From the NCBI RefSeq assembly GCF_015278315.1, contig NZ_JADIJE010000002.1:186001-250000 (forward strand): DNA of 64,000 nt. The letters are read 5' to 3'. A program made the position numbers and the translations under genes. Under the pieces are notes generated by a model. The model saw only the letters and a list, made by a program, of their open reading frames with translations, searched no databases and was not told the origin of the DNA. Positions 1 to 8,720 of this stretch are shown here, piece after piece. The DNA comes from Microbacterium ureisolvens. Its GTDB lineage: Bacteria > Actinomycetota > Actinomycetes > Actinomycetales > Microbacteriaceae. Within the stretch, counting starts at the first letter, position 1; every line of letters begins with the position of its first letter.

Positions 1-84
1 ATGGGTGTACCGTGCCTTCGCGGCGCGGTTCCCTGACGGTGGTGGCGCCGGCACCCGCCGGCGCCGGAGGGAGAAGGAGGGGCC

Positions 85-720
85 GTGGACACAACCACCC
101 TCATCTGGATCATCGTCGGCATCGTGATCGTCCTCGTGATCGTCGTCGTCGCGCTCTTGCTGACCGCCCGGGGGCGCCGCGAGCGTCGCGCGCAGGCCCA
201 GCACGACCGGGCCGAGAAACTGCGCTCCGAGGCGCGCGAGTCCGAACTGCAGGCGCGCGAGCATGAGGCGCAGGTCGCGCAGGCACGCGCCGACGCCGCG
301 TCCGCGGTGGCGGCCGCCGAGCAGGCGAAGGCCCGCGCAGCGCAGGCGTCGATCGACGCCGACAAGCGCCGGAGCACGATCGACGAGCACGAAGCCGACG
401 CCGCCAAGTATCGCGCCGAGCAGGAGGAGACCCTGCGCAAGGCCGACGAGGTGGACCCGTATGTGACCGAGTCGGGCACCACGACGCGGGCGGCTGACGC
501 CGACCAGCGCACCGATGCCCGCACCGACCCGCGAGTGCAGGACGCCCGCACCGACCCGCGGGCGGCGGACGCCCGTACCGACGCGTCCGTCGACGCAGCC
601 GATGACAGCGTGCGCCGCGAGTATCGCGACGACCGCGTCGACGACGCGACCGTGTCATCCCGCAGCACCGCCGATCCGGTCGACGACAACACGCGGACGC
701 GTCGCACCGACGGCGTCTGA
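85..720 (+). CDS. Membrane-anchored coiled-coil protein, function unknown
   Basis: I do not recognise this protein. Its 211 residues begin with a hydrophobic helix (about residues 6-28, rich in Ile and Val), followed by a long charged, Ala-rich region (about 30-125) with the look of a coiled coil, then a hydrophilic, probably disordered tail. The tail holds a short repeat, DARTDPR, seen three times with small changes around residues 143-170. The likely topology is one membrane span with the coiled coil in the cytoplasm. The start is a GTG preceded four bases earlier by a strong AAGGAGG site at 74-80, so the start is secure. A GC-rich hairpin follows the stop, so the gene is probably transcribed alone. 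Confidence 0.75.
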   Translation: MDTTTLIWIIVGIVIVLVIVVVALLLTARGRRERRAQAQHDRAEKLRSEARESELQAREHEAQVAQARADAASAVAAAEQAKARAAQASIDADKRRSTIDEHEADAAKYRAEQEETLRKADEVDPYVTESGTTTRAADADQRTDARTDPRVQDARTDPRAADARTDASVDAADDSVRREYRDDRVDDATVSSRSTADPVDDNTRTRRTDGV

Positions 721-737
721 CCCGTCTCGCCACGTGA

Positions 738-761
738 GTGCCCGGGCCCCGGCCCGGGCAC
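738..761 (+). terminator. GC hairpin terminator after the coiled-coil gene
   Basis: GTGCCCGGGCC (738-748) pairs perfectly with GGCCCGGGCAC (751-761), an 11-bp inverted repeat 17 bases after the stop at 720. There is no T-run, as is usual for actinobacterial hairpin terminators. Confidence 0.65.
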
Positions 762-779
762 TCCTGCGTGCGGGCGCGC

Positions 780-785
780 TACCGT
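780..785 (+). promoter_or_regulatory. -10 box of a leaderless transcript
   Basis: TACCGT fits the actinobacterial TAnnnT -10 form and ends seven bases before the GTG at 793, which would put the transcript start at or next to the start codon. I see no ribosome binding site and no convincing -35. Confidence 0.4.
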
Positions 786-792
786 GGGCTCC

Positions 793-2163
793 GTGACCGC
801 CCTGCTCGCCGTGCCGCGCACCGCCGGCCGCCTGCTGCTGCGGCACTGGCCGGTGCTGCTCGCTCTGTACCTGGCGGCGCTCCTGGCCCGCTACATCGTG
901 ATCGAGGCGGCGGGCTGGGTCGGCTCGTACAACGCCGTGGCCGGCTCGCTGCTGTTGCCGGTCGCGATCCTCGCCCGCCTCGTCGCGCTGGTCGCGATGT
1001 TCCTGGTGCTGCGCGACGGTATGCGCGAGCTGCGCGCGATCGCGCCGCTGCCATCCGATGGCACCGCACGACGCCGCGAGTTCTTCGCCGCGCTGATGGC
1101 CGGCATCCTGCCGTTCTTCGCCTTCTATGCGGCGTGGGGATACCTGCGTGAAGACGCGGCGGCCTATTCGGCTCGCGTCCTCGAGCTGAGCACGGGGCGT
1201 CAGATCGCGGAGGACGTGCTGGGGACGGATGCCGGAGGTGACGGTCTCGCGGGGGAGCTGACGCTGACGCCGATCACGGTGGCGATCGTCGTCGTGGCTT
1301 TCGCGCTCCGCTGGCTGCTCAAGCGCTACAAGGACCGGCTGCCGCGCTGGTTCGGCATCTTCGCCGCCTACCTCGAGGCGGTGTGGGTGTACTTCGCCGC
1401 CGTCGTGATCTCGATCGGCGTGGGCTTCGTGACCTCGTGGGTGGCGACGCGTCAAGGCATGGTGTGGCTCGCCGACCTCCGCGAGTCCATCGCGTCGGTC
1501 TTCGTGCCCTTGGCGTGGCTTTGGGAGGCTGTCGAATGGCTGCTCGGTGAGGCGGGCGGGATCATCCTGCTTCCCGTCGCGTGGCTCACGATCGCGGGCG
1601 TGGTGTACGGGCAAGCAGTGGTGGCTCAGGCGGTGCCGACCGAGGAGCTGGGCGGGGATGTCGGCCGCCGGCTTCGTTCCCGCTACCGGTCGCTGCCGCA
1701 ACGGCTGCGGTCGAGGCTCGCCGACCTCTGGTCCGACCTCGTCTCACGCTTCACGCCGATCGGCAGAGCGCTGGTGCTGATGTGGCGGGCGGGACCGGTG
1801 CTCATCGGCGGGTTCGTGCTGCTGTACACGCTGCTGCTCGGGCTGCAGGGCCTTCTCGAGTGGGCGGTGCCCCGCGTCTTCGGTCCGCAGGATCTCGATG
1901 AATTCTGGCTGACCAACGACCAGCTGATCTTCCTCATCGCACCGCTCCTCATCGAACCCATCCGCATCGCGCTCGTGGCGGGCGGGTACGACTCGGTCAT
2001 CGGCACGCTGCGGCGGCGCGCGGCGGTGGAGGGACAGCAGGCGGATGCCGCGTCATCCGTCCCCGATCAGGGCTCGACGACCGCGCGCACGAACTCGGGC
2101 AGCCCGGTCGCCGAGACGAGCTCCACGGCGAACGGGCCGGACGCGTCGGCCGGCACGAGGTAG
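793..2163 (+). CDS. Polytopic membrane protein, function unknown
   Basis: Predicted integral membrane protein of about 456 residues that I cannot assign to a family. Hydrophobic segments occur near the N-terminus, in two or three spans in the first third, around the middle, and near residues 335-400. The last 30 residues are polar and Ser/Thr-rich. Two GTG codons, at 784 and 793, are possible starts; I prefer 793 because a TACCGT -10 box lies seven bases upstream, as expected for a leaderless message. The last 97 bases overlap the 3' end of the oppositely oriented gene ending at 2067, so the two converge and share coding sequence. Confidence 0.7.
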   Translation: MTALLAVPRTAGRLLLRHWPVLLALYLAALLARYIVIEAAGWVGSYNAVAGSLLLPVAILARLVALVAMFLVLRDGMRELRAIAPLPSDGTARRREFFAALMAGILPFFAFYAAWGYLREDAAAYSARVLELSTGRQIAEDVLGTDAGGDGLAGELTLTPITVAIVVVAFALRWLLKRYKDRLPRWFGIFAAYLEAVWVYFAAVVISIGVGFVTSWVATRQGMVWLADLRESIASVFVPLAWLWEAVEWLLGEAGGIILLPVAWLTIAGVVYGQAVVAQAVPTEELGGDVGRRLRSRYRSLPQRLRSRLADLWSDLVSRFTPIGRALVLMWRAGPVLIGGFVLLYTLLLGLQGLLEWAVPRVFGPQDLDEFWLTNDQLIFLIAPLLIEPIRIALVAGGYDSVIGTLRRRAAVEGQQADAASSVPDQGSTTARTNSGSPVAETSSTANGPDASAGTR

Positions 2164-2591
2164 TCCAGCTCGAGTTCGTACGGTGTCGTGTCGTCCGGGT
2201 CGCAGAACGTGTGGACCTCGGGATCCCACTCGCGGCCGAGATCGTCGGTCGCGTTCCACTGGCGCTGCGCTCCGGTCGTCTCGCGCAGCAGGGGTGCGGT
2301 GCAGCCGAACGCCGGGGAGCCGGGTTCGATCCGAATCGTGACCGTGACGACGCGCGAGTCCTGCGGCGCGAGCGGGAGATCCGTGAACTCGGCGGCGGCC
2401 GGACCGACGGTCGCCCCGGCGTAGGACGTCGACGCACCCGCGTCGAGAGTGATCGGGTGGTCGCCCCTGTTGGCGTCGACGCCCGATCGCTCGTTCCACG
2501 AGATCGTCACGATGAGAGCCGGGACCAGCAGCGCGATGGCGCCGACGGCCAGCGCGTTCGCTCGCCACCAGCCGCTCACGGATTCGTCCAT
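2067..2591 (-). CDS. Single-span exported protein, third gene of a coupled trio
   Basis: Uncharacterised protein of 174 residues. One hydrophobic helix (about residues 12-32) is followed by a roughly 140-residue extracytoplasmic domain rich in Thr, Val and Pro, likely beta-sandwich, with two cysteines (GCTAP and TFCDP motifs) that could form a disulfide. The start overlaps the stop of the upstream gene by 16 bases, implying translational coupling. All three genes of this set encode an N-terminal membrane span followed by an outer domain of similar size, which suggests one surface complex. The 3' end overlaps the convergent gene ending at 2163 by 97 bp. Confidence 0.65.
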   Translation of the reverse strand: MDESVSGWWRANALAVGAIALLVPALIVTISWNERSGVDANRGDHPITLDAGASTSYAGATVGPAAAEFTDLPLAPQDSRVVTVTIRIEPGSPAFGCTAPLLRETTGAQRQWNATDDLGREWDPEVHTFCDPDDTTPYELELDYLVPADASGPFAVELVSATGLPEFVRAVVEP

Positions 2592-3139
2592 TCCGACGCC
2601 GCGAGCTCGGCGGTCGTCACCTCGGCTACTTCGCCCAGGTCCACCTCGAGCACGATCATCGAGTCGAGCCGGGTGTCGGCGGCGAGGGCGAGTTCGAGCG
2701 TCCCCGTGCCGGCGTCAAGGCCCTCGGGCAGCTCGAACGCGAGGCTGCCCGAGACCGGGACACCAGCTGACAGGGCGGCGCGGCTGAGCGAGTCGGGCCG
2801 GTCGCTTGCGCTGAAGCGCACGCCGTCGATCTCCAGCATCGCGTGGTTCAGGTGGGCGTTCTCCTCGGCGACGACGGCCGCGGCGTCCAGGTCCACGACG
2901 AGCCAGTTGCCTTCGGCCGACCAGCCGCCCGCGCTCACCTCTGAGGCGCGGCGGAGGTCGGTGATGGTCACGGCGACGTTGCGACCGGTCGCCTCCTCGC
3001 CGACGGCCGCTGCAACCGCGAACGCGGACTGCGCCTGCTGCTCGTCCGGGGTCGCGAGCGCGACGAACCATGCGGCCACGATGAAGCCGACGCCGAGGGA
3101 CCACGCCACCCAGGCGGGCATTCTGCGCTCAGCCGTCAC
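2576..3139 (-). CDS. Single-span exported protein, second gene of a coupled trio
   Basis: Uncharacterised protein of about 187 residues with a hydrophobic helix near the N-terminus (around residues 8-28, starting PAWVAWSLG) and a beta-rich outer domain. I chose the GTG at 3139 because it overlaps the upstream stop at 3129 by 11 bases, matching the tight coupling in the rest of the trio; an ATG at 3121 is an alternative. A longer reading upstream lies wholly inside the preceding gene and is unlikely. The protein resembles its neighbours in architecture and shows no catalytic motif. Confidence 0.6.
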   Translation of the reverse strand: MTAERRMPAWVAWSLGVGFIVAAWFVALATPDEQQAQSAFAVAAAVGEEATGRNVAVTITDLRRASEVSAGGWSAEGNWLVVDLDAAAVVAEENAHLNHAMLEIDGVRFSASDRPDSLSRAALSAGVPVSGSLAFELPEGLDAGTGTLELALAADTRLDSMIVLEVDLGEVAEVTTAELAASEWTNP

Positions 3140-3797
3140 CGTCGGTCTCCTGGTCGGCGCCCGCTCCGACGTCCTCGAGGGCAAGCGTCATCCGCGCCGC
3201 CGGCGACGGATCGTCCCACCACTGGCCCTGGGTCACGAACGAGCCGGTGTACAGGGACAGGTCGGCAAGGGTCACCGTCAACTGGTCACCGGCCGAGTAA
3301 GCATCGGCGTCCACGGCCCAGACGTAAACGAGCTCGGCCGGCACCCCGGGTTGCAGAACCGGCCCGATCGTGGCGTCATCGATACGCGCGACTGACGACT
3401 GGGCGTCATCGTCGAGCTCCTCGATCCAGAACGAGGCCGCCACGCCGCCCGCTCCGGTCGACAGCAGAGGTTGGTCCCACTCGTTCACCGCCTCGACGAC
3501 CACCGCGAGCACGCGCTGCCCGTCCTCGAGGATGAGCCCCGTGCCCGGCAGCTCGTCGATCAGGACAGCCCGCTGCACCGTGAGCGACCGCTGCGAGGTC
3601 AGGTGCTCCTCGCCGGGCTCGAGACGGGCGAGCTCGGCGGGGGCGGCCGTCGCGAGGCCGCCGAACGCGGCGGTGGCGACGAGGAACAGGCCCGTCGCGA
3701 TGCCGGCGAACCACGCAGTGGGAACACGATCGCTCGCCGCGCGGAGCCACCGGAAGCGGCGCTGCGGCGCGCGGGCGGCGTCGGGCGAGTCGGACAC
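3129..3797 (-). CDS. Single-span exported protein, first gene of a coupled trio
   Basis: Uncharacterised protein of 222 residues. A basic cytoplasmic N-terminus (about 30 residues) is followed by one transmembrane helix (about 31-52, AWFAGIATGLF) and an extracytoplasmic domain of about 165 residues with alternating hydrophobic strands, consistent with an Ig-like fold. It heads a three-gene operon in which every junction overlaps (11 and 16 bp). Only nine bases separate it from the LysR gene upstream on the same strand, so part of its transcription could come from that gene's promoter. The function is unknown. Confidence 0.65.
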   Translation of the reverse strand: MSDSPDAARAPQRRFRWLRAASDRVPTAWFAGIATGLFLVATAAFGGLATAAPAELARLEPGEEHLTSQRSLTVQRAVLIDELPGTGLILEDGQRVLAVVVEAVNEWDQPLLSTGAGGVAASFWIEELDDDAQSSVARIDDATIGPVLQPGVPAELVYVWAVDADAYSAGDQLTVTLADLSLYTGSFVTQGQWWDDPSPAARMTLALEDVGAGADQETDGDG

Positions 3798-3806
3798 CCG
3801 CCCAGC

Positions 3807-4721
3807 CTAGGGCGCAGGCCCCGCGGTGACGCGTCCGGCCGCCGGGAAGGCGTCGCGGAGGGCCCGGCGCACCTCGAGGATGCCGGCGCGACCTCGGGAG
3901 GCCGTGCGTTGGGCCGTGAAGATCTCGCGCGCCGGGCGACCGGGAAAGTCCAGGAGCGACACCGCCGGCGACGTGCCCTCCCACAGCAGGTCCGGCAGCA
4001 CGGCGACCGCTTGACCGGCCGCGACGAGCCGAGCATGGGCGGACAGGTCTGCGAGCTCGTAGCGGACATCCGGCTCGAAGCCCGCCGCACGGCATTGCTG
4101 CACCGCCCACAGGCGCGAGGCTGTGCCGCCGGGCTCCATCACCCACGCCCGGTCGCGCAGATCCTCGAGCGACCGTGCGGAATCGCCGGATGCCACCGCC
4201 AGGCGGATCGGGTCGGTCCCGAGCGTCTCGCGCTCCAGGCCGTCCGCGTGCGCCCGCGTGTGCCCGGGGTACTGCTCGGCGATCACGAGGTCGACGCCGC
4301 GGGCCGTCAGCTCGAACAGCCCGACCTCGGGCGCGAGCTCGACCAGCTCGACGCGCAGCCGGGGGGCGCGTTCGCCGAGGATGCCCAGCGCGGCGGGCAC
4401 GATCGCCAGCGCCGCGGTCTGCATGACGGCCACACGCACCGGCGCGAGGCCCGGGTGCAGCGACTCGAGCTCACCGCGCGCCTGCTCGTCGAGGTCGAGC
4501 GCGCGGGCTGCGTGGGCGGCGAGGACGCGGCCGTGCTCGGTGAGCCGCACCCGGCGGCCCTCGGGCGCCAGCAGCGCGACACCGGCCTCCTTCTCCAGCT
4601 GCGCGAGCTGCTGCGAGATGGTGGAGGGGCTGTACGACAGTGCCTCGGCGACCGCGGCGAGGGTGCCGCGGAGCGCGAGCTCGTGAAGCAGCCTCAGCCG
4701 TCGCAGTTCGAACACCGGCAT
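3807..4721 (-). CDS. LysR-family regulator next to putA
   Basis: LysR-type transcriptional regulator of about 304 residues. The N-terminal winged helix-turn-helix is clear (residues 1-60, with the TISQQLAQLEKEAG recognition region), followed by a periplasmic-binding-protein-like effector domain. I start it at the ATG at 4721 (MPVFELRRLRLL) because family members begin right before this helix; a longer reading to 4769 would run into the divergent control region. It is transcribed away from putA with about 180 bp between them, the usual arrangement for a LysR activator and its target, so proline or pyrroline-5-carboxylate is the likely effector. That assignment rests on context only. Confidence 0.85.
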   Translation of the reverse strand: MPVFELRRLRLLHELALRGTLAAVAEALSYSPSTISQQLAQLEKEAGVALLAPEGRRVRLTEHGRVLAAHAARALDLDEQARGELESLHPGLAPVRVAVMQTAALAIVPAALGILGERAPRLRVELVELAPEVGLFELTARGVDLVIAEQYPGHTRAHADGLERETLGTDPIRLAVASGDSARSLEDLRDRAWVMEPGGTASRLWAVQQCRAAGFEPDVRYELADLSAHARLVAAGQAVAVLPDLLWEGTSPAVSLLDFPGRPAREIFTAQRTASRGRAGILEVRRALRDAFPAAGRVTAGPAP

Positions 4722-4900
4722 CCCATCGATAATCCCGAACGATACAGATCGTAGATGATCGCTTTTCACGAATGGACGGATGCCGCACCCTTGACCTCAT
4801 GCAGCAAGTCGAGCCGACTGTCCACAATGCGGCGCCTGCCGGGCGCATCGGGGTGCAGGCTGGAAGCACGGAGTCCGACGACGTGACATCGGGAGTGCGA
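4722..4900. promoter_or_regulatory. Divergent LysR/putA control region
   Basis: This 179-bp gap separates the two divergent starts. Its left half (4722-4790) is clearly more AT-rich than the flanks and contains the run GATACAGATCGTAGATGATC, which includes T-N11-A patterns of the LysR-box type. TTGACC at 4791-4796 could be a -35 for putA, but I find no good -10. A GGGAG Shine-Dalgarno sequence at 4891-4895 supports the putA start at 4901. Confidence 0.45.
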
Positions 4901-7900
4901 ATGGAAGACCTGTCCGAGGAGCGCCTCGCCACGGATGCGGTGGCCCTCGCGCAGCGATGGATCGCCGAGAGCGCCGAGGCCGAGGTCGACCCTGCGGCCG
5001 AGCGCCTGGCCGGCGTGCTCAAGGATCCGAACGGGCTCCCCTTCACGATCGGCTTCGTCGACGGCGTGATGCGGCCCGAGAGCCTCTCGGCCGCGGCATC
5101 CCATCTCCATCGCGTCGCCCCGCTCGTGCCGGAGTTCCTGCCGTGGTACCTCCGCGGCGCCGTGCGCGTGGGCGGCGCGGTCGCGCCGGTGCTGCCGTCG
5201 CCGGTGGTGCCCATCGCCCGCCGTGTGCTGCGCGAGATGGTCGGGCACCTCGTGGTCGACGCCCGCCCCGACAAGCTCGGTCCGGCGATCGCGGCGCTGC
5301 GCGAGAGCGGGGCACGGCTGAACCTCAACCTGCTCGGTGAGGCGGTGCTCGGCGAGCAGGAGGCGCTGCGACGCCTCGACGGCATCCACGAGCTCATCCG
5401 CCGCCCGGACGTCGACTACGTCTCGGTGAAGGTCTCTGCGATCGCGAGCCACATCTCGATGTGGGCGTTCGACGAGGTCGTCGACAAGGTCGTCGAGCGG
5501 CTGCGGCCGCTGTACCTCACCGCCGCCTCCGACGGGACCTTCATCAATCTCGACATGGAGGAGTACCGCGACCTCGATCTGACCATCGCGGTGTTCACCC
5601 GCCTGCTCGAGGACCCGCGGCTGCGCCGCCTGGAGGCGGGCATCGTCCTCCAGGCGTACCTGCCCGACGCGCTGCCGGCGCTCGAGCGCCTCACCGCGTG
5701 GGCGCAGGCGCGCGTCGCGGCCAGCGGCGCACGCATCAAGGTGCGGCTGGTCAAGGGCGCGAACCTCGCGATGGAGCGGGTGGATGCCGTCATGCACGGC
5801 TGGGACCTCGCCACGTACGACGCGAAGGTCGACTCCGACGCGAACTACGTCCGCTGTCTGCGCTTCGCGCTCGAGCCCTCGCACACCGCGGCGGTGCGCA
5901 TCGGCGTCGCCGGTCACAACCTCTTCGACATCGCTTACGCCTGGCTGCTCGCCAAGGCCCGGTCGCTGAGCCTCTCGACGAGCGCTTCGACGGGCTCGGC
6001 GACGCCGGACATCGAGTTCGAGATGCTGCTCGGCATGGCGCAGGGCCAGGTCGCAGCCGTGGCGCGCGAGGTCGGGCACGTGCTCCTGTACGTGCCGGTC
6101 GTGCGCCCCGACGAGTTCGACGTCGCGATCAGCTACCTCGTGCGGCGCCTGGAGGAGAACGCCTCCAGCGACAACTTCCTCTCCGCCGCCTTCGACCTGG
6201 CCGACGACCCCTCGATGTTCGAACGGGAGCGCGACCGGTTCCTCGCATCGCTCGCCCGCGCCGATGACCCGGCGCTCGCGAGCGGGCCCAACCGCGTGCA
6301 GGACCGCGCCGCCGAGGCGGCATCGCCGGCCGGCCCGGGCGACGCCGCTCCAGCAGAGTCGCCGCGTGCCCAGGCGCGGCTGCGCCGCGCCGCAGCCGCC
6401 GACGAGTCCGGGCTCACGCAGGCCGTGATCGGCATCGCACGCTCCGCCGTGCCCGGCGACACGGCGCCGATGGAGCGCTCCGTGCCCGAGCAGGTCTTCG
6501 GCGCCGAGGCATTCGTGGAGACCGCCATCTTCGCGCCGCGGGAGTCGGCCGCGCGGGCCACCGGCGCACCCGGATTCCGCAACACCGCCGACAGCGACCC
6601 GGCGCTGCCCGGCAATCGGACCTGGGCCCGCGGCATCCTGTCGCGCATCGAGACGTCCGGCGCAGGCGACGCCACCATCGCCGCCGCGCTGGTGACCGAC
6701 GGGCCCGCGCTGGAGGAGATCATGACGCGCGTGCGGAACGCCGCGGCAGGATGGGGCGCCCTCCCCGCTGCGGACCGCGCCGGCGTGCTCACTGCGGCCG
6801 CCCGGGCACTCGAGGCCCGTCGCGGCGAGCTCATCGAGGTGGCGGCATCCGAGACCGGCAAGGTGTTCGCGGAGGCGGACGTCGAGGTCAGCGAGGCTGT
6901 CGACTTCGCGAACTACTACGCCGCGACCGCGCGAGAGCTGGACCGCGTGAGCGGCGCCGTGTTCGAGCCGGCGCGCCTCACCGTCGTCACTCCGCCGTGG
7001 AACTTCCCCATTGCGATCCCCGCCGGGGGAGTGCTGGCCGCGCTCGCCGCGGGATCGGGTGTGGTCTTCAAGCCGGCCCCGCAGGCGCGGCGCTGCGCCG
7101 CGGTCGTGGCCGAGGCACTGTGGGAGGCAGGGGTCCCGCGCGACGTGCTGGCGCTCGTCGACATCGATGAGGGCGGCCTCGGGCAGGCGCTCGTGTCGCA
7201 CCCCGATGTCGACCGGGTGATCCTCACCGGGTCGTGGGAGACGGCGGCGCTGTTCCGCTCGTGGCGCCCCGAGCTGCCCCTCCTGGCCGAGACCAGCGGC
7301 AAGAACGCCATGATCGTGATGCCGACCGCCGACCTCGACCTCGCGGCATCCGATCTCGTCAAGAGCGCGTTCGGGCACGCCGGGCAGAAGTGCTCCGCGG
7401 CGTCGCTGGCGATCCTCGTCGGTCCGGTGGGCCACTCCCAGCGCTTCGCGCGTCAGCTGGTGGATGCCGCCACCTCGCTCCGCGTCGGCCCGCCCTCCGA
7501 TCCGCTCAGCGAGGTCGGACCGGTCGTCGAGGTGCCGCGCGGCAAGCTCGAGTGGGCGCTCACGACCCTCGAGGAGGGGGAGTCGTGGCTCGTCGAGCCT
7601 CGCCGTGTCGACACCGCGCCGGAGTATGCCGGCAGGCTCTGGACCCCCGGTATCCGCACGGGCGTGCAGCCGGGGTCGCGGTTCCACCGCGAGGAGTTCT
7701 TCGGCCCCGTGCTCGGCATCATGCACGCCACGTCGCTCTCGCACGCGATCGAGCTCCAGAACGCCGTCGACTACGGGCTCACGGCCGGGCTGTACACGCA
7801 GCATCCCGACGACCTCTCGCACTGGCTCGAGCGCGTGGAGGCGGGCAACCTCTACGTCAACCGCGGCATCACCGGCGCGATCGTGCAGCGCCAGCCGTTC

Positions 7901-8671
7901 GGCGGGTGGAAGCGCTCGTCGGTGGGCGCCGGCGCGAAGGCGGGCGGACCGAACTACCTCGTCGGCCTCGGCCGCTGGCGCGCGACCTCCGGGGCGCCGG
8001 CATCGGCGACGCTGCACCTGCGTGGCCTCGACACCCGCATCGCGGCGCTCATCGAGGCGGCCCAGCCGTCGCTGGACTACGAGGCGTTCGAGGGGCTGCG
8101 CCGTGGCGCTCTGTCTGACGCGATCGCGTGGGACCGCGAGTTCGGCCAGGTGAAGGATGTCTCGGGGCTGGGCGTGGAGCGCAACCTCTTCCGCTACCGG
8201 CCCATCCCCGCCGTCGCCTTGCGCGCGACCGCGGACGCGCCGTGGCACGCGGTGCTGCGGGTCGTGGTCGCGGGACTCCGCGCCGGATCGGCGCTCACGC
8301 TCAGCGCCCCCGTCGGACTGCCGGCCGCCGTGCGGCGGGTGCTCGCCGAGGAGGACGTCCCCGTCTTCGTCGAGACCGACGCGCAGTGGCTGCAGCGCCT
8401 CACGGCCGACGACCTCATCGCCGCGGTCGCCGACGCGGATCCGGCGCCCCGGCCGACGCGCGTGCGGCTGATCGGGCGCGCCGCGTCGGTCGCGGAGCTC
8501 CATGCCACCGTCGCGGGGGCGGTGGACGGCGACCCCGACCTCGCGATCTACGACGGCGAGGTGACCACCGCCGGCCGCCTCGAGCTGCTGCCGTTCCTCC
8601 GCGAGCAGTCCGTGACCATCACGGCGCACCGCTTCGGCAACCCCGACCCCTGGTCGGAGTCGGTGATCTGA
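4901..8671 (+). CDS. putA: Bifunctional proline dehydrogenase / P5C dehydrogenase
   Basis: Oxidises proline to pyrroline-5-carboxylate with FAD, then to glutamate with NAD(+). The 1256-residue protein has a proline dehydrogenase barrel (about 60-460; motif VKGANLAME), an aldehyde dehydrogenase domain (about 600-1080) with Glu797 in AETSGKN and nucleophile Cys831 in GQKCSA, and a C-terminal region of about 170 residues. A low-complexity Ala/Pro/Arg insertion of about 90 residues (bases 6300-6570) separates the two catalytic halves. The start at 4901 follows a GGGAG site by five bases and matches the usual distance to AVALAQRW; upstream ATGs at 4772 and 4799 would consume the promoter region. 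A hairpin ends the unit. The arginine and ornithine genes at 18.8-20.9 kb would feed its second domain. Confidence 0.95.
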   Translation: MEDLSEERLATDAVALAQRWIAESAEAEVDPAAERLAGVLKDPNGLPFTIGFVDGVMRPESLSAAASHLHRVAPLVPEFLPWYLRGAVRVGGAVAPVLPSPVVPIARRVLREMVGHLVVDARPDKLGPAIAALRESGARLNLNLLGEAVLGEQEALRRLDGIHELIRRPDVDYVSVKVSAIASHISMWAFDEVVDKVVERLRPLYLTAASDGTFINLDMEEYRDLDLTIAVFTRLLEDPRLRRLEAGIVLQAYLPDALPALERLTAWAQARVAASGARIKVRLVKGANLAMERVDAVMHGWDLATYDAKVDSDANYVRCLRFALEPSHTAAVRIGVAGHNLFDIAYAWLLAKARSLSLSTSASTGSATPDIEFEMLLGMAQGQVAAVAREVGHVLLYVPVVRPDEFDVAISYLVRRLEENASSDNFLSAAFDLADDPSMFERERDRFLASLARADDPALASGPNRVQDRAAEAASPAGPGDAAPAESPRAQARLRRAAAADESGLTQAVIGIARSAVPGDTAPMERSVPEQVFGAEAFVETAIFAPRESAARATGAPGFRNTADSDPALPGNRTWARGILSRIETSGAGDATIAAALVTDGPALEEIMTRVRNAAAGWGALPAADRAGVLTAAARALEARRGELIEVAASETGKVFAEADVEVSEAVDFANYYAATARELDRVSGAVFEPARLTVVTPPWNFPIAIPAGGVLAALAAGSGVVFKPAPQARRCAAVVAEALWEAGVPRDVLALVDIDEGGLGQALVSHPDVDRVILTGSWETAALFRSWRPELPLLAETSGKNAMIVMPTADLDLAASDLVKSAFGHAGQKCSAASLAILVGPVGHSQRFARQLVDAATSLRVGPPSDPLSEVGPVVEVPRGKLEWALTTLEEGESWLVEPRRVDTAPEYAGRLWTPGIRTGVQPGSRFHREEFFGPVLGIMHATSLSHAIELQNAVDYGLTAGLYTQHPDDLSHWLERVEAGNLYVNRGITGAIVQRQPFGGWKRSSVGAGAKAGGPNYLVGLGRWRATSGAPASATLHLRGLDTRIAALIEAAQPSLDYEAFEGLRRGALSDAIAWDREFGQVKDVSGLGVERNLFRYRPIPAVALRATADAPWHAVLRVVVAGLRAGSALTLSAPVGLPAAVRRVLAEEDVPVFVETDAQWLQRLTADDLIAAVADADPAPRPTRVRLIGRAASVAELHATVAGAVDGDPDLAIYDGEVTTAGRLELLPFLREQSVTITAHRFGNPDPWSESVI

Positions 8672-8680
8672 CCTGCGCTG

Positions 8681-8705
8681 GATCCGCGGAAACACGCGGC
8701 GGATC
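8681..8705 (+). terminator. Hairpin after putA
   Basis: GATCCGC (8681-8687) pairs with GCGGATC (8699-8705) just after the putA stop. It directly abuts the -10 of the next gene. Confidence 0.5.
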
Positions 8706-8707
8706 AC

Positions 8708-8713
8708 TAGAAT
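8708..8713 (+). promoter_or_regulatory. -10 box of leaderless lacI-type gene
   Basis: TAGAAT matches the TATAAT consensus at five of six positions and ends seven bases before the GTG at 8721, so the mRNA probably starts at the start codon. No ribosome binding site is visible. Confidence 0.55.
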
Positions 8714-8720
8714 CGCGAGA

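Noticed and set aside
1..84. Possible gene start at base 1 (ATG)
   Set aside because: The frame opened by this ATG lacks coding character and there is no upstream context; nothing supportable is seen before the gene at 85 apart from its ribosome site.
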